Positions 6,677-12,695 of a stretch of 17,272 nucleotides of DNA are shown one piece after another. A program made the position numbers and the translations under genes. This DNA is from Clostridiales bacterium UBA4080 (GTDB lineage: Bacteria; Bacillota; Clostridia; Lachnospirales; Vallitaleaceae), in the NCBI GenBank assembly GCA_002381865.1, contig DFYO01000026.1:1-17272 (forward strand), given 5' to 3'. The first letter of the stretch is position 1; each line of letters begins with the position of its first letter. The notes below the pieces were generated by a model, which was given only the letters and a program-made list of their open reading frames with translations, was not told the origin of the DNA and did not search any database.

Positions 6677-8131
6677 TTAAATTTCAATATCAATCTTCAT
6701 GCCTGACTTGAACTCTACCATGAACTTTTCCTCATAAACTGTTATTTTTTCAACCATTTGCCTCACAAGGAATTCATCATATTCTTCTATCTGCTCCATC
6801 TGCTTTGTAAGGAACTCTTGGATCTCGGCAATTCGCTGTTTCAAACCTTCTCGTTCCGCATTATCAGCCATAGCATTCTGCTTTAGTTCTCGCAGATGAT
6901 CTATCTCGTCAGCAAGATCATTATAATCCTTTTTAGCATTGGCTCTTTTCAATAGTTCCTTTTGCAATTCATCCAGTTTGGCATTGATGCTTTCCATAGA
7001 ACCTTCATCTTCCAAAGTAAGTACCAATGCTATATTTTCCTCTAAACCTACAAGCATATCATCCTTGCCACCAAGTGCTATATTAATAGCTTTTATTACA
7101 GCCTCTTGAAGTTCCTTTTCTTGGACTGTAGGTGTATCACAGCGTTCTGGACCATGTTCCACTCTTGTACAACATCGCCATACAATAGAGTGCTTACCTC
7201 TATTATTCCAAGCAATTCTGCGATAGATGTCTCCACACTTTTGGCAATAGACTCTACTGGAAAGTGCGTATTTACTGCTATAGACCCTTTTCTTTCAGTC
7301 AGCGCCACTATGGAGATTTACTCTTCTTAACATTTCCTCCTGCACTTGCATATAAAGGTCACGGGGAATAATTGGCTCGTGGCTATTTTCTACATAATAT
7401 TGTGGAACAATGCCGTTATTCTTAACTCTCTTTTTGGTCAGAACATCCACTGTATATGTCTTCTGCAAAAGGGCATCACCGATGTATTTCTCATTACTTA
7501 GGATTTTCTTTATAGTTTCTGGTCTCCATTTTGCTTTACCAGCTGCAGTTAGGATACCATCTGATTCCAAACTTTCTCCGATTTGTTTCAAACATGCTCC
7601 TTGCAGATACTCCAAATAGATGCGTTTTACAATCTCTGCCTCAGTAGGTTCAATAATCAGATGCCCTTCATTATCTTTGGTATACCCCATGAAACGATTA
7701 TGCTTGACTTACACCTCACCGTTTTGGTAACGGAACTGCAATCCCAGCTTTACGTTCTTGCTTAAGGATTCCGATTCTTGTTGGGCAAGGCTCGCCATAA
7801 TTGTTAGTAAAACCTCGCCCTTGGAATCCATTGTGTTTATGTTCTCTTTCTCAAAAAATACAGGAATATTTTTTTCATTTAGCTGTCTGATGTATTTTAG
7901 ACAGTCGAGGGTATTTCTTGCAAATCTGCTGATGGACTTAGTAATAATCATGTCGATGTTACCAGCCATACATTCCTCAATCATCCGATTAAATTCATCA
8001 CGCTTTTTAGTATTCGTGCCTGAAATACCATCATCAGCAAATATATCAGCAAACTCCCATTCTTCATTTTTTTGTATGAAATTGGTCTTATGCTCTATCT
8101 GTACATCATATCTTTGTTGATTTTGTGTTCA
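6677..8131 (-). pseudogene. Large serine recombinase (site-specific integrase/resolvase), three in-frame stops
   Basis: One frame spans the whole region and is broken by TGA at 8129-8131, TAA at 7709-7711 and TGA at 7295-7297. The resolvase N-terminal domain shows ADDGISGTNTKKRDEFNRM, IITKSISRFARNTLDCL and ENINTMDSKGEVLLTIMASLAQQES. The recombinase domain follows (FMGYTKDNEGHLIIEP..A, KWRPETIKKILSNEKYIGDALLQKT). Then come a zinc-ribbon-like CQKCGDI...WRCC and a long coiled coil. Intact relatives read EVQVxHxRF where the TAA is, so a CAA was lost; the 7295 TGA sits where Arg or Gly is usual, fitting CGA. The YxRVS motif with the catalytic Ser is missing at the 5' end, so the enzyme is dead even if the stops were read. 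Such enzymes integrate and excise conjugative or mobilisable elements; this one probably marks an immobilised element. Confidence 0.92.
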
Positions 8132-8176
8132 GCAGAACAAATCCTCTCTGTTATATGCATTTTCGGTTTCGCACCC

Positions 8177-8365
8177 CTATAAATCTTGGACATACCTCAT
8201 CAAATCATCATACTGACTTGATGACATTTTACTATCATCATATAATTCCTGTATCTGATTTGCTATTCCCTCAACATCATATTCTTCAATATCACCATTA
8301 ATAATATCAACAATATAGTTTTTAAGTTCTCTGTATTCTTTACAATAAATATGGCTATCGTACAT
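8177..8365 (-). CDS. Small acidic hypothetical protein (62 aa)
   Basis: AAAGGAGG lies at good spacing before the ATG at 8363-8365, and the gene ends with TAG. The product is acidic, probably all helical, and has no membrane segment. Two stretches resemble each other loosely: YRELKNYIVDIINGDIEEYD and a later region ending in YDDLMRYVQDL. I do not recognise a family. It ends about 45 bases before the readable part of the recombinase, so the two probably shared a transcript and this gene may be element cargo. It appears intact. Confidence 0.7.
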   Translation of the reverse strand: MYDSHIYCKEYRELKNYIVDIINGDIEEYDVEGIANQIQELYDDSKMSSSQYDDLMRYVQDL

Positions 8366-8484
8366 GGTATTAACCTCCTTTTTCTACACTTAAATCTTAA
8401 CTGCATAAGTTATTTTTATTTTGTTGCAAAATTATTGTTTGCAATATACATTGTCATTTAATACCCTTAAAAATTTAAGCTTTC

Positions 8485-9354
8485 CTATTGAAACTTAAAC
8501 CCAATATAGCGGCTTGACATACTCTTCAGTTTATTTCTTAATTCCTCTACATTGTTTGTTTCCCATCCAAGATTTAAAGATGAGCCTGCAATAATGACTT
8601 GTTTGAATTTTGTATAATCCTTTTTAAAGTTTTTCACTTCCGGAAGTTCAACCTCTTCAAAGGATTTGTTTTCACTATATACAGCACTATCTTGACTACA
8701 AAAATCTCCAATGGAAAGCTTATAATTATAATAAATTTTTTCATCCAATGTGGTTTCTTCCCCATTATATATCGGCTTTCCTGTTCCTTTTGTTTCTTGT
8801 AAATCACATTTCTTATTAAACCTTTCACCATCAAATTCAAAAACTTCAAAGTTCTTAAATTCCTCTAGCATATAATCCCCTGCACCAGTTGAAAAGACAA
8901 ATTCCTCTCCTAAATATACTTTTTTATCCATTCCTTTAATTAGTCTTCTACCGTTGCTGCCACTTCCTGCGTGTGCACCTGTAGACATATGTTCTTTTGA
9001 AAACACTTTTACTGCTTTATTTTTGTCAAAACACCATATTTCTTCTACAGCCAGTTCATCTTCTCTTCCTGTCCCAGGCAATATGTAAAATAAATATAGC
9101 TCATTACTATAATCATTGTTAAAATCAATCATTTCTGCATATGCAAGGCCAATAGCATCATCATTTTGAAACATATTATTCTTACATATACCATAATCCT
9201 TAATAATACCATCTAGTATTTTATAGTATTCATGTGCCATTGTTTCCATACTGTCCGGCTTATAAAAAGCCTGTCTCATTACAATATATCCCGCCCATAT
9301 AACAGCGCAGGTAAAATAAAAAAGAATTCTTTTCACAATAATACTTATCATCAC
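8485..9354 (-). CDS. Membrane-anchored extracytoplasmic hypothetical protein (289 aa)
   Basis: The frame opens with GTG-ATG; GAGGG lies just upstream and serves either start, so the true length is 288 or 289. An N-terminal hydrophobic stretch (residues 3-25, IIVKRILFYFTCAVIWAGYIV) is a signal anchor or uncleaved signal peptide. The remainder is hydrophilic and probably outside the membrane. It contains AYAEMIDFNNDYSNELYLFYIL, a pattern (IDF.ND...ELYL) common in secreted Clostridia proteins with a repeat-like acidic loop that may bind calcium. No enzymatic motif is visible. It has 207 bases of upstream sequence without a strong promoter and may be co-transcribed with the membrane protein before it. 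Confidence 0.7.
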   Translation of the reverse strand: MMISIIVKRILFYFTCAVIWAGYIVMRQAFYKPDSMETMAHEYYKILDGIIKDYGICKNNMFQNDDAIGLAYAEMIDFNNDYSNELYLFYILPGTGREDELAVEEIWCFDKNKAVKVFSKEHMSTGAHAGSGSNGRRLIKGMDKKVYLGEEFVFSTGAGDYMLEEFKNFEVFEFDGERFNKKCDLQETKGTGKPIYNGEETTLDEKIYYNYKLSIGDFCSQDSAVYSENKSFEEVELPEVKNFKKDYTKFKQVIIAGSSLNLGWETNNVEELRNKLKSMSSRYIGFKFQ

Positions 9355-9561
9355 TTTACCCTCTTCCTTTTTTACTTATTGATACTCCTTTAGCTACCTA
9401 CTAATTCTTTCTTTAGCCTTGCTTAAATCTTAGTGTTTTAGTAATAAAATACAGTAAAATTATTAATTGTATAGAAATAAGCATATAAATGAATTATTTT
9501 AATAGTACTTTACTTTTACTGCCTATTCAATATTCCCAAACTATTCATTCTTTCTTTTATT

Positions 9562-10086
9562 TTAACTAGATATTGCCTCGAGCTTTCTGGCTGCAATTCT
9601 TTTTAAAATATAATAGCTCATGATAAGAAGTAAATAAATAATACCCTTATACTTTATTGACTGTAAATCATAAACATTAACATAATACCAATCTTGAAGA
9701 AAGAAAAACGCTTTTGTTGGTTTCAGTAATGCTAAATACAAATAAAACGCTCCAAAAAAATCGGTAACTAGTGCTAAACATCCAAAAAACTCCAAACCCC
9801 TAATCAAATACTTAAATCTCGGTTTTCTTTTTTTATACATATATATCTTAACCAAAGACTTAACTATTCCTTCCAAATTATTCATTATCAGAACCAATAA
9901 AGTGTATAGAGTATAGACGAGTATAAGCAATATAACATAAATTGAGTATTTGTTATTAATATGAATATTTACAAACCAGTGTTCTATTAGGTCACATATT
10001 ATTCTCTCTGAATGAAACACGCTGATTAATGTGCCAAGGAAAAAAAATACTATATATGTATATATAAAAATCATAAACCTACTCAT
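9562..10086 (-). CDS. Integral membrane protein, about four transmembrane segments
   Basis: The ATG at 10084-10086 (MSRFMIFIYTYIVFFFLG) is preferred to an upstream in-frame GTG at 10093-10095, because the GGGAG sequence directly abuts the GTG but is well spaced for the ATG. Hydrophobic segments lie near residues 3-22, 48-68, 98-120 and 148-166. The loop after the second contains a basic patch (KIYMYKKRKPRFKYL), which should face the cytoplasm. No known family is recognised. It follows the secreted copper-amine-oxidase-N-like gene by about 125 bases containing a hairpin, and could be the last member of that operon. Confidence 0.7.
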   Translation of the reverse strand: MSRFMIFIYTYIVFFFLGTLISVFHSERIICDLIEHWFVNIHINNKYSIYVILLILVYTLYTLLVLIMNNLEGIVKSLVKIYMYKKRKPRFKYLIRGLEFFGCLALVTDFFGAFYLYLALLKPTKAFFFLQDWYYVNVYDLQSIKYKGIIYLLLIMSYYILKRIAARKLEAISS

Positions 10087-10139
10087 GCTCTCCACTCCCT
10101 TTCTTAAAATAATTCCGTGCGTTTTTTGTATTTTACTTT

Positions 10140-10186
10140 TAAATCAGGGCAAGGCTTAACTGCTCTTTCCATTAAGCCCTGATTTA
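10140..10186. repeat. 11-bp inverted repeat between two genes
   Basis: TAAATCAGGGC at 10140-10150 pairs perfectly with GCCCTGATTTA at 10176-10186. A nested GGCTTAA/TTAAGCC allows an alternative, longer stem with a bulge. Neither strand has a T-run after it, so it may be a processing or attenuation hairpin rather than a terminator. It lies about 28 bases after the stop of the secreted-protein gene. Confidence 0.55.
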
Positions 10187-10213
10187 ACTTTAGATAGCAG
10201 CATTCTTTAGCAA

Positions 10214-11002
10214 TCAATACTGCCTTGAATCTTCTTCAGCTTTACCCCAATCAACAAAAACGCCTGTTTCAAAATCTTCCGGTATAGATTCTGCATAAAA
10301 CCCTACGCTTGCCTCGCAATATGACCCAAAAACCATTAGGTTATCATCCTCTAAAAAATCACTTATCCCATCATGATCCCAGTCAACTGTTATAGCTATA
10401 CTATTAGAAAACGCTGGCTGTCCCCAACAATTGATTTTTTGATTAATTGAAAAGGTACCATCCTTATTTTTTGTTGCATTTACTCCAAAAATATCCGAAA
10501 TTGCTGACAAAGTCATATATGTGCTTCCATTTCGGACGCGGTTAAAATCCCAAACTGCAGATTCGTATCCGTTCCAGCTTACTTTTCTTCCACCTAAATA
10601 AACCTTTATTTTGTTTTTTCCTGGTTGTTTAAGCCAAGGCAAATCTTCACTTGCAGTATATTTATATTCCCTTTCGAAAACAGCAGTATGAGTTAACGGT
10701 TCGTAGCTTACTTTAAAGCCTAGCGCCTCAGCTATCGGCTTAACAGGTACCGTTAGTATATTCATTTGCAAATAATCATTAACATATCTCAAGGGCTTTA
10801 CCTGACTAAAATCCACATTTACACCCTCAGCTATGATGCTGATATTTTCTTCAGTAATTACTGGTATCTGTGATGCAAGCCTATGCTGTCTAATTCTTTC
10901 CAGCATATCTCCAGTTGCTTTTTCTGCTGGAGTTAATGCGTATGATGAAATTGGTGTCATCATTAATACAGTACAAATTAAACTAACAATAATTCTTTTC
11001 AC
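10214..11002 (-). CDS. Secreted protein with a copper-amine-oxidase N-terminal-like domain
   Basis: The start is a GTG (11000-11002) with AGGAGGA at ideal spacing. MKRIIVSLICTVLMMTPISSYA is a clear signal peptide, with cleavage likely after residue 22. Residues ~75-175 carry the repeat-type fold seen in Clostridia and Paenibacillus surface proteins: VPVKPIAEALGFKVSYEPLTHTAVF, KVYLGGRKVSWNG and YMTLSAISDIFGVNA, typical of the copper amine oxidase N-terminal domain (stalk-like, not catalytic). Residues ~205-220 hold DWDHDGISDFLED, an Asp-rich loop like those that bind calcium in dockerin and thrombospondin type 3 repeats. The C-terminus is acidic. It is probably exported and wall-associated or free. 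It lies 31 bases after the acidic tandem-repeat gene and is likely co-transcribed with it. Confidence 0.8.
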   Translation of the reverse strand: MKRIIVSLICTVLMMTPISSYALTPAEKATGDMLERIRQHRLASQIPVITEENISIIAEGVNVDFSQVKPLRYVNDYLQMNILTVPVKPIAEALGFKVSYEPLTHTAVFEREYKYTASEDLPWLKQPGKNKIKVYLGGRKVSWNGYESAVWDFNRVRNGSTYMTLSAISDIFGVNATKNKDGTFSINQKINCWGQPAFSNSIAITVDWDHDGISDFLEDDNLMVFGSYCEASVGFYAESIPEDFETGVFVDWGKAEEDSRQY

Positions 11003-11033
11003 TTTTCTTCCTCCTTTTATTAATAATTATTTT

Positions 11034-11600
11034 TTAGCATTCATCCGGAATCGCCACGTCAATTATTGGTTGAACATCATGTTCTTCTGCCCAGTCCGTA
11101 AATTCCGTCACTACATCCTCCCATTCTGCTTTTATTTCTTCAATGCCAATATCCGGATTCTCCTCACGCAAAGATTTTACAAAATCTTCAAGGCTTACAT
11201 AAAGACTTGCATCCAACCAGTCTGATAGTTCTGCAGAACCATAATTAACTTCAACCCCGTCAATAATAATTTTCTCCAGAATCTCAGCGTCAATTATTGT
11301 ATCAAGGTCATTTTCTTCTGCCCATTCCGTAAACTCCAATATCACCTCCTCCCATTGTGTTTCTATTTCTTCAAAGCCGATATACGGATCTTGCTCCATC
11401 AAATCATCTGCAAATTCTTCAGCACTAACGTAATCATTTGCACCTAACCAATCTGATAGTCTTACGCAACCGTCTTCAACTTCAACTCCGTCAATAATAC
11501 TATTAAGTTTTTCCTCTAGTACTTTTTTAGCCTCTAGCTCATTATTACGTTGGTTTTGATAAAGCTCTTTCCAAATATCATTTTTTTTATTATCCATCAT
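11034..11600 (-). CDS. Very acidic protein of two tandem ~75-residue repeats
   Basis: AGGAGGA precedes an ATG-ATG start. After a ~32-residue charged helical lead come two copies of the same unit. Each runs IIDGVEV....LSDWL.A..YVS.E.F...L.E..P.IG.EEI...WE....EFT.WAEE.D...IID. The repeats span roughly residues 34-107 and 110-184. By count there are 56 Asp/Glu against 12 Lys/Arg. No signal peptide is present, so it is cytoplasmic. The extreme negative charge is a feature of DNA-mimic proteins such as ArdA and Ocr, but I see no diagnostic sequence, so this is only a possibility. The gene starts 15 bases after the 63-residue acidic-tail gene and belongs to the same operon. Confidence 0.8.
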   Translation of the reverse strand: MMDNKKNDIWKELYQNQRNNELEAKKVLEEKLNSIIDGVEVEDGCVRLSDWLGANDYVSAEEFADDLMEQDPYIGFEEIETQWEEVILEFTEWAEENDLDTIIDAEILEKIIIDGVEVNYGSAELSDWLDASLYVSLEDFVKSLREENPDIGIEEIKAEWEDVVTEFTDWAEEHDVQPIIDVAIPDEC

Positions 11601-11615
11601 TTCTTTTCCTCCTTT

Positions 11616-11807
11616 TTAGTCTAAATCTTCTTCATCTTCTTCATCTTCATCAACATCTCCGAATTCATCAACATCACCGAATTCATCTTCGTCAACATAC
11701 CTATCAAGTTCTGGTACATAATCACTCGCCACATAAACCACTCGATTTTCTTCAATTGCTTTTGCAATTTGTTCCCTAGTCAAAGTACTCTTTTTCTTTT
11801 TTCCCAT
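11616..11807 (-). CDS. Small protein with basic head and acidic repeat tail (63 aa)
   Basis: GGAGGT lies before the ATG at 11805-11807. The product starts MGKKKKSTLTREQIAKAIEENR and ends in a run of Asp and Glu containing DEFGDVDEFGDVDEDEEDEE, a short internal repeat. The middle (VVYVASDYVPELDRYV) may form a small strand-helix unit. It is cytoplasmic and unrecognised. It is the first gene after a strong promoter, immediately followed by another extremely acidic protein. The repetitive Asp/Glu codons may vary in number among strains through slippage. Confidence 0.75.
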   Translation of the reverse strand: MGKKKKSTLTREQIAKAIEENRVVYVASDYVPELDRYVDEDEFGDVDEFGDVDEDEEDEEDLD

Positions 11808-11872
11808 TTGTAAACCTCCATTTGTTTTTTTGTTACGGCGATTCTATATAACCTAGCCGTTGTTATATTTAT

Positions 11873-11901
11873 ATAATAACCTATCCCTCGAACCAAGTCA
11901 A
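11873..11901 (-). promoter_or_regulatory. Sigma-A promoter of the acidic-protein operon
   Basis: TTGACT (11896-11901), 17 bases and TATTAT (11873-11878) lie about 66 bases before the 63-residue gene. The DNA upstream of the -35 is almost pure A on the transcribed sense for over 60 bases, fitting an UP element and curved DNA. The leader between has short complementary stretches (AACGGC and GCCGTAAC) that could form a hairpin over the start. Confidence 0.75.
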
Positions 11902-12083
11902 GCATTTTTTATTTTATTTTATTCTTTATTTTGTTATATTCGTTTATTTGTGTTTTTTTTATTTTTTTTTCCTTTTTCTTCTGTTTTTTCTGCATTTAGC
12001 CGTTTTTTATGGCTTTATTTTTAAATTTTGCCCCTAAATTTTCATTTTTACATTTTTTGTAATTTCGACTTTTTTGCTCAAAA
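11902..12083. other. Homopolymer-rich spacer
   Basis: This spacer between the acidic-operon promoter and the terminator at 12084 is dominated by T-tracts on the plus strand (A-tracts on the minus). No reading frame, repeat family or protein-like stretch is visible. Its likely roles are promoter upstream element and spacer. Confidence 0.5.
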
Positions 12084-12116
12084 AAGCAGCCATACTCTCA
12101 CAATGAGCGGCTGCTT
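12080..12116 (-). terminator. Strong Rho-independent terminator
   Basis: On the minus strand AAGCAGCC (12109-12116) pairs perfectly with GGCTGCTT (12084-12091), with an inner CTCA/TGAG extension, and is followed by a T-run. It ends whatever is transcribed from 12.1-12.4 kb and from the helicase, and insulates the acidic-protein operon. Confidence 0.88.
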
Positions 12117-12342
12117 AAAATTAATTTTTATTAAGTTTTTTCAAGTTTTAATAGCAAAAAGCTTTGTTTTTTCTTTTAAATCACTATTTTTTCTATAAAA
12201 CACGCAAATTTCTATTCATTTCATACTATTTAAAGCAATTTTAGCTTATACGATTATGATATTATTCTATAAGTTTATCAATTTGTTTTACAAAAAAATC
12301 TTTCTAAAACATTTTATATAATGTTAAAGCACCAATAATTTC
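12084..12342 (-). ncRNA. Candidate small non-coding RNA
   Basis: A predicted minus-strand start near 12342 (extended -10 TGGTATTAT at 12349-12357) and the strong terminator at 12084-12116 define a transcript of about 260 nt. Within it every ATG runs into a stop within a few codons and no ribosome binding site pairs with a start, so it is not coding. I cannot match it to a known RNA family, and it is very A/U rich. It might instead be the last part of the helicase transcript. Confidence 0.3.
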
Positions 12343-12348
12343 TTATTA

Positions 12349-12377
12349 ATAATACCATATTTTACTTTAGTAGTAAA
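12349..12377 (-). promoter_or_regulatory. Extended -10 promoter with an overlapping inverted repeat
   Basis: TATTAT (12349-12354) is preceded by TGG, giving an extended -10. Seventeen bases away is a partial -35, TTTACT (12372-12377). The -35 lies in the inverted repeat TTTACT-TTAGT-AGTAAA (12361-12377), a plausible operator. The same 11-mer, TTAGTAGTAAA, occurs upstream of the helicase promoter. Confidence 0.45.
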
Positions 12378-12380
12378 TGA

Positions 12381-12414
12381 TTTTTTATTAATTCATGTTT
12401 TTTTATTAATTCAT
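12381..12414. repeat. Short 18-bp-period direct repeat
   Basis: TTTTTTATTAATTCAT occurs twice, at 12381-12396 and 12399-12414, immediately upstream of the candidate small-RNA promoter. It may be a protein binding site or a simple slippage product in AT-rich DNA. Confidence 0.55.
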
Positions 12415-12416
12415 TT

Positions 12417-12695
12417 CAAAAACAAATCATCAAACAGCTTAACCCTGTTGATAATTAATAAGTAATGTTTCCTCCCAAATGAACAGAAATAATATTTTTT
12501 ACATCAATTGTATTAAATCTGTATTTGATAAGAATGCGAAAATTTCCCAAAACGTCAAAAATCATACTTCTCAGCAGAAAGATGAACGTTAACAACTTCG
12601 CTGTTTTATTCAGAATCAACCACTTTATTTTTTGATATATTGTCAAGGATGTAGTTGTCAATCTCCTAATTTTACCTTCTGGTTGTTTTTGTGTT
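12417..12695 (-). other. Post-helicase region with decayed or chance frames
   Basis: One minus-strand frame is open from 12709 to 12455 (84 codons from a TTG with no ribosome binding site). Its end, MIFDVLGNFRILIKYRF, faintly recalls the core of RelE/HigB toxins. Another frame has a protein-like run (EIDNYILDNISKNKVVDSE, then NSEVVNVHLSAEKYDF) broken by stops. A strong GGGAGGA site at about 12468-12475 leads to no ATG. Two TTGACA boxes lie at 12641-12646 and 12656-12661. The mixture suggests the debris of one or two small genes, possibly a toxin-antitoxin pair, but none is secure. Confidence 0.25.

Noticed and set aside
7758..8120. Plus-strand frame of 120 codons opposite the recombinase
   Set aside because: It is the complement of clear recombinase coding sequence and has no ribosome binding site. 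The same applies to other plus-strand frames opposite the helicase and GTPase-like genes.
230..8131. An alternative genetic code or general reading of TAA as glutamine
   Set aside because: TAA is the normal terminal stop of intact genes in this window, including the helicase, the GTPase-like gene and the acidic-repeat gene, and TGA and TAG also end intact genes. Isolated mutations or errors explain the interrupted genes better.
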